Notes: generated by a model not told the origin, from the sequence alone. A stretch of DNA of 64,000 nucleotides from Bagarius yarrelli (GCA_005784505.1 VCAZ01000017.1:1656151-1720150), one strand, 5' to 3'. Positions 1 through 13,781 are shown, numbered from the stretch's first letter. Program-made: numbers and translations.

Positions 1-717
1 ATTTAACAAATCTGTTCCCGAAACCTAACAAAATATAGAAATTTTTAGCCGTTTTTTTAAGCGTTTTTTATTAGTTTTCGAGTGAGATAAGATGATTTTA
101 TTCAATCTTGTCTGAATTCTGTTACGGGTTGTGTGATTAAGGTTCTTATTGTCAGATTTTAAAAAAAATAACCACAATCTTGCAGAAAATTGGGATGTAT
201 AAACATTGTCAAGATGTTTTTCTTTTTGTTTTCCCTTTTTTTTTACATTATTTTTAGAAATATAAAGACTTTCACATAATCCTATTGATGGCTAATATAG
301 ACATCATATTATATGATCCTGACCTGCAATTAAAATAGTTTTAAAATCAACCCAAACTTCATTTAACCCTTGTATTGTCTTCTTGTCAACCAGGCAAATT
401 TTGTCTTCTTGATTTACCTGTTTGTGCCACTGATTTTTAAAAATTTCAAGCAGAATCACCCAATTCTGGGTTACAGCATGTTAATTTCAAGCAATTATAT
501 AATAATAAAACCGTATTTCCAAAATTAAAAGGTGGCAAATTGAACCCGAAGGCCACAGAAAGGATAATATGCTCTATATAAGAATGCACAAACACTCTTT
601 ACTGCTGCACAGACTAAACACATCAATGACTGGATCAGCTTTGCTTCATGGATGAGTCATGGTGCATGCAGAAGAGCCTGTGGAGGGAGGAAAAACGGAT
701 GCCATCTTTTATGCAGA

Positions 718-752
<35 letters not shown>

Positions 753-1019
753 AAAAAAAAAACAAAAACAAAGAAAAAAAACAGGCTAAGCTATTTAAAT
801 AGCTTGCCTTGCAACAGTTGTTTACAACAACAAAGTCTTTGCCAAGTCCTGACTAAACAGGAAATGACACAGGTCCTGTATAAATTTAGATTATTGGATA
901 TACAGGGTAGAAGCGTATACGTTGCGCATATAATAATAATAATATTCATAATAATAATAATAATAATAACAATAATAAACAAATGTGTCTATGCACCAAA
1001 CAGTATTTTTAGAGCTTAC
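1..1019. other. AT-rich intergenic DNA without a recognised gene
   Basis: Holds a (CT)n tract at 721-749 followed by an A-rich run, and a (TAA)n tract at about 930-975. A TATATAA lies near 575. Reading frames here are low-complexity. Confidence 0.5.
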
Positions 1020-1400
1020 TGACGTCAATTTGATTCTGTAAGTTTAAGTCTAAGCTTTGCGTTCAGGCTGCAGTCACGATAAACGCATGCATACGAATGC
1101 AGGAGAAGAAAACAACATGAGAGAGTGTCTGAAATTCAGTATGAAATGTAGCTAGTATAATAAAAATGACTGCTATCATTAAGAATCCCGTTTTTCCAAC
1201 TTTAGTCTAAAGCTGTACGGATGTCTGCGGGGTTGTTTGCGCGCCTCCGGCTTTTTTTTTTAACGCAGCCCCGCAGCCTCTCCGCTAAAGCAGCCGCTTG
1301 CGTGTTTCATGACGTACCGTATGTGGCAGAAGTGACGAGATGCTGACATGCGGTCATCACAGCGACCAGAATCCAGAGGCGCACCGACTTCATGTTTACA
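1020..1400. promoter_or_regulatory. CpG-rich patch with a CRE at the left edge
   Basis: A perfect palindromic CRE, TGACGTCA, lies at 1020-1027 and a half site TGACGT at 1309-1314. The stretch 1225-1400 is unusually CpG-rich for this window (GCGCGCCTCCGG, CCCCGCAGCC). Nothing downstream was recognised as coding, so the regulated gene, if any, is off-window or has a non-coding first exon. Confidence 0.3.
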
Positions 1401-1695
1401 CCCAGTGGGTTCATACGTTCACTTCGACATACTGACCAACGTTGGTTCCAGTCCCCAGAAAGGAAAACACTCAAAATACGGGGTTTCTGTAAAAGCGCAC
1501 CGAAAGCGAGTGACTGCCAGAAAGCGTGAAAGGGAGGGATGAAGGGATGAAGAGTGCAAGGGAGGGAGGGAGGGAGTGACGGAGGAAGGGCAGAAAGAAA
1601 TCACAGAAAAGTTGCCTACATAAGGATTATTAAAGAAGGTGCAAAGTGATTCCCACACACACATCAGTAAGGATTCTTATTATAGGATAAACACC

Positions 1696-1840
1696 TATGA
1701 CTTTTAACCCCTTATTCCCTTAACCCTACATTCCTAAGGGAATAACCGGTTAATAAAATCTAGGGTTAAAGGAATAAAGGGTTAAAGAAATTAAAATTTA
1801 AGGTAATAAAGGGTTAGGGGAATAAAGGGTTAATCTGCGC
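1696..1840. repeat. Telomere-motif-rich foldback repeat, copy 1
   Basis: Built of units like TTAACCCTTTATTCCC in one orientation on the left and the reverse complement GGGAATAAAGGGTTAA on the right, so it could fold into an imperfect hairpin. A second copy lies at 24853-24985 in des intron 8. Element class unknown. Confidence 0.6.
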
Positions 1841-1880
1841 CCACTGTAGCTTCAGTTTCCTGTTCTGTCTTTAATTCTTT

Positions 1881-2755
1881 AGTATTGTAGAGTAACTCTA
1901 CTATATATTGTGTAAAAAAACGTATTGTGGTAAATACTGTAGTGTTTTTAACCCTTACTTTCATATAGTAAACTGCAATGATGATGTAATTTATTATGGT
2001 TAGTCTTTTGCACGTTATAGTGACAATAAACAAATTACTACTTTTATTACTGTAGTACATTTTCTACAACTATATTATACTTTTATGCAGGGGCACCACT
2101 AGCAATTTTGGGACCTATGAATGAATGGATGAGGTTGGACTCCTGACCACACCCAAACATATATTATTACATTATTGCTGATACTGTTACTACTGATAAG
2201 ACCATTATAAGACCAGGATCTTTGGGGATCCTCAAAGTGTGTGGGCTATTAATATTGCCCTAACACACCCGTCTTAGCGGTGCCTTTGACTGTGTGTGAT
2301 AATCTTCACAGCACAGATCAGAACAGAAAGTGCATTAATGCAACACTTTATAAAATTCCTTAAATCAATAAAACCAAACATGTTAACAAACCTTTTATTT
2401 TTTTATAGCTTATTTTTGTCAAAAATTTTCTCCACATCATTTAACATTTGTGGAATCAATGATCTGACATGGCCGTCCATTAGAAATGGAATCTCGCCAA
2501 TGTTTCATTACCCAACTCTGTTTCCCATAGAGCAACTCCTAAAATATTGTTTATCAGTTCCCCACAGTTCTTTCTATAGGATGACGGATACATTAACCGA
2601 GCGTAAATACTATAAAAGGTTTAATAAATACTATAATATGGCACAATATACCACAGTCTTCTAGTTTTTTTATCAACTTTTATCAATTTACTAGAGTTAA
2701 TACTATAGTACGCTACAGTAGGATGTAGTGAATGCTCTAATATACGACATCTTCC
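1881..2755 (+). repeat. Unnamed 0.9 kb dispersed repeat, copy A
   Basis: Begins AGTATTGTAGAGTAAC and is rich in ACTACAGT/ACTGTAGT motifs. It shares colinear blocks with 52834-53905 and with 59215-60049 plus 61543-61715. A block at about 2092-2285 has no match in the other copies and resembles the 48.2 kb GGGCCCT-type fragment, so it is a likely later insertion. No coding capacity seen. Confidence 0.65.
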
Positions 2756-3343
2756 TGGAGTAAATTTTTTTTCATGTGGGCATCCACCACAAGGATTATT
2801 AGGTGTCATCTGAGATGCTTTCGCATTTTTATATATATTATATAGACTAGAGACTGTTGTGTGTGGAATTCCCAAGACATCATCCAGGTCAAAAATATTT
2901 AAACCAGAAATGAGAACATGTTGCTATCTCTTCTATATTACACTGCACTTATATTGTTCTGGATTAACCGTAACCATAAAATACATACAGTACATGATGA
3001 ACTCATGCCACATAAAGTAATCTGAAATGCTGCTGCCCAGTTTATATTTGCAATGGAAAAGAAAACTTTTGGCAAATAATTACATTGTTCTGCCCTTTTT
3101 GCTTGATTTATGTCAGACTTTTGCCTGTATATTTTTTTTATTAATGCAGAGTGAGCACTAGCACTCAGTAGACCAGTGCTGCACAACTGTACCCATGAGA
3201 AATGGGCCAATGCAGTAAAAAACACAGTATTAAGGCAGATGGTAAGGAAATGCAGGATAATGCAAAAATGCAGCATCCTAGACTGAACATTATTTATACC
3301 AGGGAGACCAGACATATTAGGAGAGGTCTGTTAATAGACACTG

Positions 3344-3617
3344 TTTAATAATAATAATAATAATAATATTCAACTTCATTGTCCAAGGTACATGTACAGA
3401 GCCAATGAAATGCATTTTTTGCATATCCCATCTTAGTAAGTTGGGGGTCAGAGCACAGGGTCAGCTATGATACAGCGCCCCTGGAGCAGGAAGGGTTAAG
3501 GGTCTTGCTCAAGGACCCAACAGTGGTTGACTTGCCGGAGGTGGGGCTTGAACCCAGGTGTTTCTGGTCTTCAGATTAATAACTCAGCACCTTAACCATT
3601 TGAGCCCACCCTGCCCT
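3344..3617 (-). repeat. tRNA-derived SINE, family 2 (with TAA tail)
   Basis: Reads on minus from GGCTCAAATGGTTAAGGTGC (tRNA-like A box) through GGGTTCAAGCCCC (B box) to a (TTA)n tail at 3344-3367. The same family occurs at 25304-25570, 45952-46240 and 62390-62605. Confidence 0.75.
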
Positions 3618-3639
3618 TTACAGCATATTTTAGTTAATC

Positions 3640-3824
3640 TGACCAGCGGTTTAAGTGTTGGTCTGTTAACTGGAAGATTGTGGGTTTAATTCTCAGTACA
3701 AGTTACCATTGATGGGCATCTGAGCAGGGGCCCTAACCCCCAATTGCTCAATTGGATAAATGAAATACATGTAATCTGTAATCTGACTAAAGGCGTCTGC
3801 CAAATGCTGTAAATGTAAAATGTT
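3640..3824 (+). repeat. tRNA-derived SINE, family 1
   Basis: Shows the family signature: a tRNA-like head with 'gttggtctgttaactggaag', the middle block 'gcccctgagcaaggccctta' in decayed form, and the LINE2-like tail GGCGTCTGCCAAATGCTGTA. At least twelve copies occur in the window. Confidence 0.7.
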
Positions 3825-4038
3825 ACAGCTTTTAACTGTAGTAAAATAAAAGCAAGTTATGGATCTTATTCTGCTTAAAGTGTAGAAAAAATGATCGGTC
3901 AACAAAATAGCCACTGCCATGTCAGGATCACTGCTGTGCGGCAAATGGTCCTCTGTGTAAATATATGGTCAGGAGTAGCCCTATGGCTTATACGTTAAAT
4001 TGATTAGCATCAGACATTGATTACATACCTACAATATA

Positions 4039-5243
4039 CACCAACCAGGCATAACATTATAATCACCTGCCTAATATTGTGTCGGCCCCCATTTTACTGC
4101 TGAAACGGCCTGACTCTTTGATCCACTAGAGCTCTGAAAGTTTTGGCATGGTATCTGGCACCAAGCTGTTAGCAGCAGATCCTTTACGACGTTTGATTAG
4201 ATTTGTTTGTCCACCACATCCCACAGGCGCTTGACTGGATTGATTAGATTGTTTCTGCTGAAAGAGGCCAAAGGCTTCAAGGAATACCGTTTTTATGAAA
4301 GGGTGTACAGTAAATGCTTTGCAACAATGCTTAAGGTGGGTAGTAGGCGTCATAGTAACAGCAACATGGATGTTTCCCAGCAGAACATTGCCCAAAGCAT
4401 CACAGTGCCTCCGCTGATTTGCTTTCAATCCATGGTGCATTCACCGGCACTTGCAACCAGATTCATCAGACCAGACCAGACCATCTTCTTCCATTGCTCC
4501 ATGGTCCAATTCTGATGCTCAACTCCACATTGTTGGAGGTTTGCAACAGTGCTTAGGTAGGTGGTATCTGTCAAAGTAACATCAACCTGGACAACTGGAC
4601 CCAAAGTTTCGCCAAAGAACATTGCCCAAAGCATGACACTGACTGCGCTGACTTGCTTCCTTTGCAATTCTGGTGCCATGTGCACTTGCAATCAGCCAGA
4701 AATGTTTCATCAGGCGAGACCACCTTCTTCCATCACTCACTCCGTGGTCCAATTCTGATGCTCACCTGCCCATTGTTGGTGTTTTTCGCAGTCGACAGGG
4801 GTCGGTACAGGCACCCTTACTAGTCAGTGGCTAAGCAGCCCCGTATGCAATAATTTGTGATGCACTGTGTATTCCGATACCTTTCTATCAAAACCAGCAT
4901 TAACTTCTTTTGCAATTTGAGCAACAGTAGCTCATCGGTTTGGTCGGTCACACACAGCCTTCACTCCCCCCCGGTCCACCAAAGAATCTGTTCACCACCG
5001 TTCTTTTATTGGACCACTTTTGATAGATACTGACCACTTTAAATCAGGAACACCCCAAAAGAGCTACAGTTTTTGGATATGCTGTGACACAGTCTTCTAG
5101 ACATGCTTCATTAATCTCGCCCCATTTCGCCGCTTTTAATGTCAACATTGAGGGCAAAATATTCCCCTGATGCCTAATATATTCCACACACTAGTGTTGT
5201 TCACTTTACCCATCAGGGGTCACAATGTTATTCCTGATCGATG
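4039..5243 (-). mobile_element. Decayed Tc1/mariner-family transposon
   Basis: Bounded by TA dinucleotides (4037-4038, 5244-5245) with imperfect terminal inverted repeats: left CACCAACCAGGCATAACATT, right end reverse complement CATCGATCAGGAATAACATT. The minus strand keeps transposase fragments such as EHQNWTMEQWKKMVWS, typical of Tc1-like enzymes just before a catalytic Asp. Many stops and frameshifts make it non-functional. An internal block of about 220 bases is duplicated (4318-4540 and 4541-4785). Confidence 0.8.
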
Positions 5244-5245
5244 TA

Positions 5246-5737
5246 CAGTCAAAAAGTGGAAAGACCTGTGATTATGTCCATGTACAGCTTGGATTAAAAA
5301 AAAACCCTTTATACTATTTAATCAAACAAGCCAATACCTAACAGTTTTGGATTATTTTAACCATTTGTGAGACAAAGAGTCCTGTTAAAAAAGTCAGGTC
5401 TAAAGCAACAGCCAAGGAGAGTTTTTTTATTGTCTTTAACAATTCTATTATACCAGAAATGGAAAACAGCCTTGGATTTAACACCGGAATCAGATCTCAA
5501 GTCCAAAAAAATTCTAGTCCATATGACTACAGTGCTTTAAAGAAATACATAATTGTTCTTGGAATCATGATTTTACTCTGCATCCAAAAAGCTTCTTTGG
5601 ACTTCTGGTGTAGAATAAATTTTACAAATTTAAAACTTGATTTTCCAAAAGTAGATCATTAAGATGAGATGGGGATATTCTTCGTTTCCGTAATTGGATA
5701 CACATCTGGCCATCTGTCTGGTTTAGCGGTGTCACAT
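5246..5737. other. dnpep 3' UTR and flank, no gene
   Basis: AT-rich DNA between the Tc1 relic and the dnpep stop, including the poly(A) candidate at 5426-5431. The short frames here have no recognisable content. Confidence 0.5.
5426..5431 (-). terminator. dnpep: Candidate dnpep polyadenylation signal
   Basis: AATAAA on the minus strand (TTTATT on plus), about 310 bases after the dnpep stop. It is the first canonical hexamer I see downstream. Not confirmed by transcript evidence. Confidence 0.35.
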
Positions 5738-8700
5738 CTAGTCCACCACAACCATATCTCTCACGGATGGGAAGTGCTGGAAGAAGCCCTGCGTGCAAAG
5801 CATACACAGAAATGAGCAGATTCACAGCCTAAAGTGATACATTTAGTAAAGTAAACATTATGACAATCAAATCATAAATACACACACATACACACAACAC
5901 TTTTGATGATAAACTCTTTACGTCATTTTGATGAACACATTACAACTGATCTGTGAATTACCATACGTACATAGTAAACTGATTCCGACTGGTATATAGG
6001 GCTCATGGAGATAAACAATAACTAACTTATCACTAATGCTAATTGTCTCCGAACATCTGGTAAGCTGTTCTTTAATGACTTGGATTTCCAACTTTTCCAG
6101 GATGTGTGTGAACCCTGCTGATTTTTGTATGCATTATATGGATTTATACTGTATGGCAGAAAGGAACCATGTACTATTTTCCTTCTAGTCCAAAAATAAT
6201 CACTAAATAGTTAGAAGTTAGTTCGAATCGGTTTTGATGAAAACTTCAGACAAGTGGAAAGACCTTGAATAGAGTTGTGGACTGGAGAACACCAGAGGTG
6301 CAGCACATCTCTCTGATGGAGTGCATGGCCAGCTGTGGAGCACCGATATCCAGCACTGGAATTCCCAGCCGAGCAGCCAGGATGGGTCCAATGGTTGTTC
6401 CGCAGGGACTGTCGTTCCGCACCATCACGTCCTGGGTAACAAACACACAAACACGTCAACGACTGCGGTGGGATTTTAATTCCGATATGCATCATGTAGC
6501 ATATCTATACCTGAAGAGGAACATCTATTCTGCCTGCAATCTCTCGTAAGATGGAGGCAGTTACAGCAGTGGTGGCATATCGCTGGTTGCTGTTAAATTT
6601 TATAACCGGACCCTAAAACAAAGAACACAAACATTTAACCAACAGAAAAAAAAAAAAAAAATGTGCAGTGATGCATATGAAAAGCTTTGAATACCTCATG
6701 GAAAGCAGGTCTGTGATTCTCCTCGTGCTTATCTCTGACAACAGAAACAAAATGCACTCGTTATCAATCAATATATATTCAACGACAGAAAATGAAAACG
6801 TTTATAGTGTTAAAGCTCTAATCCAGTGGTTGACAACCTATTTTAGACTAATGCCCCCAAACCAAGCTAAAACCCCCTTACTGCCCCCCCACCAACATCC
6901 CTTGTAGACTAGATGTTGTTTTGTCCTAAAGGCAAATTATTTAATCAGATAGTGACAGTTATTGCATTGTTAGATTAAAAAATAAATAAGAAATGTCCTA
7001 AGATATAAGAAATGAACAAAATTAAAACATTTGCATAACATTTTTTAAGTAAATTAGTAAGAGCAAGGAGCCTGTTGATTTGCTGCTGTTTTTGTAACAA
7101 AGGTAAGTGAAATAAAGCCATAGTGAAGATAATTCATGTTATATTAGCGGTAGGGCTGCACAATATATAAAAATTATCGAAATATCGCCAATGTGAATAT
7201 TGTGATGTGCATGTCGCAATGGTTTCGATTCCCAGTACAACCAAGTTACCACTGCTGGGCCCCTGAGCAAATAAACTATTAGCTTTTATAGCGAGGTAAT
7301 CTGAATGAGACGAGCCAACCCGAAGCACTCGCAGCTGCCGACGACGATTTAACGAGTAGCATCTTAAAGATATTGCGTTATTTGGGTTTTTAAGTCAATG
7401 AACACATGCAGATCAAAGCACACAGTTTGTATTAGCTGTGCTCAGCGGAAAAATCTTCACATTTTCAATATTCGTATTTTGACTATATTTTTTAAAATAC
7501 CGTATTGCGCCACCCTATTTTCACAAAGAGCCGTATAACACACCGTTTCTTTAGCACCCGCAATTAGTGTTCAAACATTTCCTCTCACAGCCGTTAACTA
7601 ATCAATCTGGAAAATGATTAACACAGTAACTGACTGGTAGTTTGGGTGCAGAGCATGAGCCATATCAGCACTGATCATAAAGGACTTGGGCATGGCTTCC
7701 TGAAAGGCTGTGAGATTTTTATGGCTGGTTGCCAGGCGACGCAGAATTAGTTCAGTCAGATTCGACATTGCGCCCTGAGCACTCTCTGACCCCACCTGCA
7801 GAACAAAGGTCGAAGATAACACATTAAAACATCCATATTATTTTTTTCCTGCATACAACTATAATTTAACATATTAAAAAAAAAAAGAGATCAATTCTTT
7901 TGCTGACCTCTTCATTGTCATACAGAGTGACCATGCGGATATTTGGGTCTCCTGAGAGAGAGGTCGGAGTGCTCGAGTCGATCAGAGCCTGAAGCAGATT
8001 AGGTCACATGACACTGTAAAAGCAGCATTCGTTTCCTAATTACATGAGTGGAGAAATAAACACACACTAACTTACAGTCAGAGCACAGAAGCAACTGTGA
8101 AGGTTGTCCAGCCGGGGAGAAAAAATGAACTCTTCGTATAAACCTCCGAGTGCCTGGAGAGAGAAAGACAGGTTAACGATTTTACTTCCCTTTTTTTTTT
8201 TTTTAATTTTGGTATGCAGCTGCGAAATGTGAGCAGGAATAAATTATTAGATTTTTGTGTAATTGTTGAAAAATAAAAAAAATCTCTATGTTTTTGATGC
8301 TGATGCGGTTGATGATGCTTTCATGTAACCAGAGGGTGGTGCTGTTGTGTGGTGCACCAAAGAGAACAGAAAAGCATTATTCAACAACTACAAATAAAAG
8401 GCTTCGTCCGAAATCGCATACTTTGTGTAGACACAACATTTACGCAATTACCTGCTTTTCTAACGGGTGGTCTAAATTTGGACGTACTACATCCACCATG
8501 TTGATATTGACATGTGACATTCGACGTCACAGCAGCGCAAACTTTTAAAGTTGCAATTTAACTACAAGGAACAATCTGTTCTTTGAACAGTTAAAGCTAC
8601 TTAAAAAGTGCTACATCGCCACTTTCACCACTTCCGCAAATGGCGTGTTGTCTCTCCTGCAGTTTTATGGGATAGTTAAGTACTAGTCGTATGTATACTT

Positions 8701-9344
8701 TAAAATACAGGCAGAAGTAGTAGGTCATCCTTTTCGCAAGCTGTTATTCGCATACTAAGGATTCGGACATACTACTAGTCCCGCAAACTCAGTTTCGCCT
8801 ACCGAATAGTATTTTTTTACGCTCTAACGTAATGATGTAATTCGAGCTGATGCATAATTATACTAACAAGTTTATCATCCCAGACTGCGACATTATATTA
8901 TCAATTAGTTTTGCAACTGAATACAGGTACAGGCAGTGATTTACTAACAAGGATGTTATACAAGTCTTCAGATTATTTGTCCAGAAGATCTAGTTCGGTG
9001 CAGACGGTGCTGTCAGTTAATCATAGTAGACAGTCAGGTACTGTTGGTTTGGTAGCTTTGCGCTAAATCACGCATTCGGTTCTTCAATCAAACCTGTCTC
9101 CATGTTCAACACCGCGGGAACCGACTCTTAACTCGAGAACCACGATGGCTCTAGTAGTGGGCGTGTACATTTGTTATCTTAGCATTTACTGTCTATCAAC
9201 TTAACGTAACGAATGTATTTCACTCAGAAACTAAGTCGAACATATTTTTATTGTTTTATATTATTGTGTCACAGGGATCTGCTTATACTCCAGCAGATCC
9301 CTGATTAGGAATAAGTGGGTAGAGACAATGGATGGACAAATGGA

Positions 9345-9396
<52 letters not shown>

Positions 9397-11590
9397 ACCC
9401 GTCTCTATTTTCTACAACAGAATAATTTACTGTCATGGTCTTTTTCTCAGCAGAGAAAACAAAGCAATTAGGGCATGTTTGTGTATTCCAGCCAGGAATA
9501 AATCTATTCCACTGATGACTTCAGAAAGACAGGATCAAATGGTGCTGCACGGATGAACCCTCGTCTGCAGTCGACTTTATTATTCCCTGGACATTTTGGA
9601 CAGGAGAAGCTTGACTGCTGCTGTAGAAAGCCTCGAACACGTCACGTCTGCCCTCCGATATGCTGTGGAAAAGAAACTGCCCTGTCAGAATTTCCTTTGA
9701 GGACTCACCGCTGGCTGTGTGTCTGCCAGACACAGCTCGAAATCCAGCAGCACATCAGACTTGACCCTTAGCTCATTACTGAGCAGCTGGACCAGAGCCG
9801 GGTGGTGTTTATCCGCCTGGCAAAGACAAAGAAACTCAATGTTCTTAAAATGTCATGGTGATGTTGGATGGTTAGTCAATACTCAATATTTTCATTAGAT
9901 TTGCATATTTAAAGCAGTTTGGGAGGTGGTAGTACAGTGGTTAAGGTGTTTGACTGCTAATTGGCAGATTAGAGTTTGATTCCCAGCACCACTAAGTTAC
10001 CACTGCCCCCGAGGAAGAAGAGATAAATGTAATGCACAGGCCGTGCCTATTGAAATATTTTTTTCATTTATTGTTTACAACAATTTAAGTTACGTCTATA
10101 ACAAAAGGGCTTAATTAAAAACAGCGCCAAAAACCGACTAAATTAAAAAAACTGCAATTGTGCCTTGACTTTCCACAAATGTTAACATTACAAAAAATTT
10201 GCGCAAGTTTCAGCCGATGATATATTATATTTCCAAGAAAAGATTTAGATTTATTATATTCTAGGACAAGTGACAGTATTAATAAAAATACAGTATTAAT
10301 GACCGTATTAATAAAAATAAGTCTGAGGTAACGTTTGCACCGGGGGATAAAATAATTTAATTGATGGACAAATAAGAATTTTAATAACTTAAAACCAAAA
10401 TAGTCTTTTTGTGCTGTAAAAATGATTTATTTAGAGGGGTGAAGTCGTAGTACAATGTTGGTAGCACAGTGGTTAAGGTGTTGGACTATAAATTGGAAGA
10501 TCGTGGTCACTTGGCCCTCCTACACGCTTTAAATTAACCCAAAATAGACTCAATCGTTTGTTTTGATAAAAGTTTTCATTTGTGCTGCTTTTAAAACCAA
10601 TTTCTTGCATACGATGGACACTTTACTATCCCATGAGGCTGCGGCGCGGCAGAGACGACTCATCGTATGCCGAGTGGCTGAAAGCCTCGACACGACACTT
10701 TTAAAGTGCTTTAAGTAGCTGTAAGTGCCTAAAGAAAATAAACAAACATTGTTCCTTGTAGTTAAATTTTACTTGTTAAACATTATCTAATTTTAAATCC
10801 GTGACATCAAATGTTACGTGACAATATTACCATGGTCGATGTAGAACATTTACATTTTATTCACACTAACTGGTAATTGTTCTAAAATAAATAGTAAATA
10901 AGTAGTACATGATTTCGGGGCAGAGCTTCAGTCCCTGACTACACCTAAAAAAAACTAAAAAAAACTATTACGTATTAAGGGTTAAACTATTATAACCTAA
11001 TGAAGGAACTTAGAAGATAGAAAGACGAATGTCTAATTGGATTTGGTATTAAGATATTTTTTATATAAATTGTAACCGACTGCTTTGGTGTTGTTTTTTA
11101 GTACTTATTAATTAGTGTCTTAACTTTACTTAGACTAATCATCTGTACCAATAGATGTAACTTCTTTAAAAATAGGAATTAGTTGTCTTACTGTGGAAAC
11201 TGCGCTGCAGGCATCACTGGAGGAAGCAGCAGAAACCCCGGTCTCCAGCTCTGCCTGGATGGCCGTGGCCAGTAAAGGCACCCTGAATAACACAAAAGCA
11301 TGCTGACTGTTATGAACACAACACACACTACACTGAATTATACTCCTTCTCCCTCTAGCCTGCTATTCGCCATGCGGACTCACAGGTGGTTCTCCTTGTT
11401 GGGGCCAAACGAGTCGTTGATGTCTCTCTGCAGGTGAATGGCCAGATGTGGGATCCTCAGGATGGGCCGCTGGATATGCACCAGACGTTGCACCAGTTTA
11501 TCTCCATTCTACAATCACAAACACAAAAATTAAGAGCTTACATTTCAAACACAAGCAGGATTTATTTGATTATTATATATGATATATATA

Positions 11591-11643
<53 letters not shown>

Positions 11644-11676
11644 TATATATATATATCTATTATATTTATATATATC

Positions 11677-11760
<84 letters not shown>

Positions 11761-11823
11761 TATATATATATATATATAGATAAATGTATATAATGTATGT
11801 ATATATACACACATACATACACA

Positions 11824-11870
<47 letters not shown>

Positions 11871-11895
11871 GAGAGAGATTAAAGATAATATATAA

Positions 11896-11926
<31 letters not shown>

Positions 11927-13725
11927 GTATATAATAACTCAGACAAAGTACCTTGACCATGACACGGCCGGCGACGGTGAGATCACGATCGAACCATGTG
12001 TTCCAGATTCCTCCGCCATAGCATTCTACACCGACTTGCAGGCAGCCTGACCGCGTCTTCTTGGAGCGCGGCTTTACCTGGACACACGCAGGCATGTTTC
12101 TATTTTTTTTCTGGTAGTTCCAGGGCTTTAGCCTTATGCATCAGAATACATCTAAAACACCAAGTTTACTGTAGGATCTACTTTTGGTTTGTGGGTAAAC
12201 AGTTTATTATAAATTTTTTTTTTTTTTTTTTTTTTTTTACACAAGTAAAGAATGTGATAACTTTTATAGGTGCACACACAGAGAAACTGATCTTACCCGA
12301 AGACAGGGGCTGTCCGTGTGTGCTCCGATAATAGAAAAGCCGTTGCCCGGTTTGTACAGGCTGCCCACAGCAAAGGCAATGATGGTGGAGTAGTTCCGGG
12401 TCACAAAATACTGCAGAGCCAAAAAAAACAATAAAAATCAAATCTTTAAAATTATTATGCGGAAGCAAAACACTGAATAATCATATCGTCATTTTTTATT
12501 AATTATCACACTGTTTTTACTTTGTTTTCTGGTCAGTATGTCTACCTTGGGTTGTTTTGCTGTGTATGCAGATATCCAATACGGGTCAGTTTTAAAAGAT
12601 GATGTAAGCGGATCTTCAAAAAAAATTCGATATATTCACAATCAGAATTGGGCCTCAAGACCGAGGTATCATCATTCCGTAACAGTGTTTAGTTTAGTTT
12701 CTGCTGTCAACTAAATATCCACACACTTGGGCCTTCAGTGAGGATTTACCCGACTGATACACCTCTAAATACCACCACTATCACATCACAATCATAGAAA
12801 CCATCAATACTGTACACAAACACAATATAACACTGCGTGACATCACAGACAAAGAGACATTTCACGTTTTGAGGCTTAATATGATTTTTATGAAGTAAGA
12901 AACCCTGTTAACACAACTCCAAACCTCTACACTGCAACCACAACTGTGCCACATACATCATCTGGAGCAGTTCAGAATCAATATTTATCTAATAATTATA
13001 AATAATTAAAATAAAAAAAATAAAAAACATTGTGCATTTAAAGGATGTAAGTCAGTGGTACCGGTCTGGAAGTGGCGGACAAACTCTTTCCCAGACTGAG
13101 AGAAGCTAGTTATCTTCGAGGTTAGCTGACCTCTCCTCACGATGTGTACCTTATCTGGAAAAGTCTAGAACTACTAAGTATGTCCTAAAACAAGTTAATT
13201 TTTTCCTTATTTTTTTCTTCATCAGCCATAGTGGGCATAAAAAATGCTCATTCTATTTATTGTGTGCAGATCGCTACATACTTGTTTTGCTAATCAAACT
13301 TGGCTGTAACCGTTATGCGCTGATCAACCAATCAGAAGACGGAAAAATGCTGACGTTATTGTGGGCCAGCTAGAATTTGAAATCTGATTGGTTAAAGAAA
13401 CACTCCCATTGCTAATATAGGTTAAGTAACCTGGGCAGCACTACTGATTCTGAAGGCTCTGGGCAGATTAGATTAACATGGCAACACAAAGAGGCTGAAA
13501 TCTGATTGGACGAAAATAATCCAACATTCACAGACACGTACTGGAAAGAGAAACACTACGAAATAAAGAGAATAAACTGTTGGGAATAAATTAATACAAT
13601 TTCAGGGAACAACTATTGGAATTTAGGTTGTAAATGTAGGTCAGTGCTACATTTACTTCTGATAGTGTTTAGGTCGGCAGGGATGACCTTACTGGTGCTG
13701 ACTGCATTATACACATTTGCGCGCG

Positions 13726-13781
<56 letters not shown>

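Noticed and set aside
648..1022. 124-codon frame near the left edge
   Set aside because: Contains poly-Ser/Leu from CT repeats, poly-Lys from an A run and poly-Ile from TAA/ATA repeats.
11545..12095. Long minus-strand open frames rich in Ile and Tyr
   Set aside because: They are translations of the (TA)n microsatellite; only the exon 5 part (11952-12077) of one frame is real dnpep.
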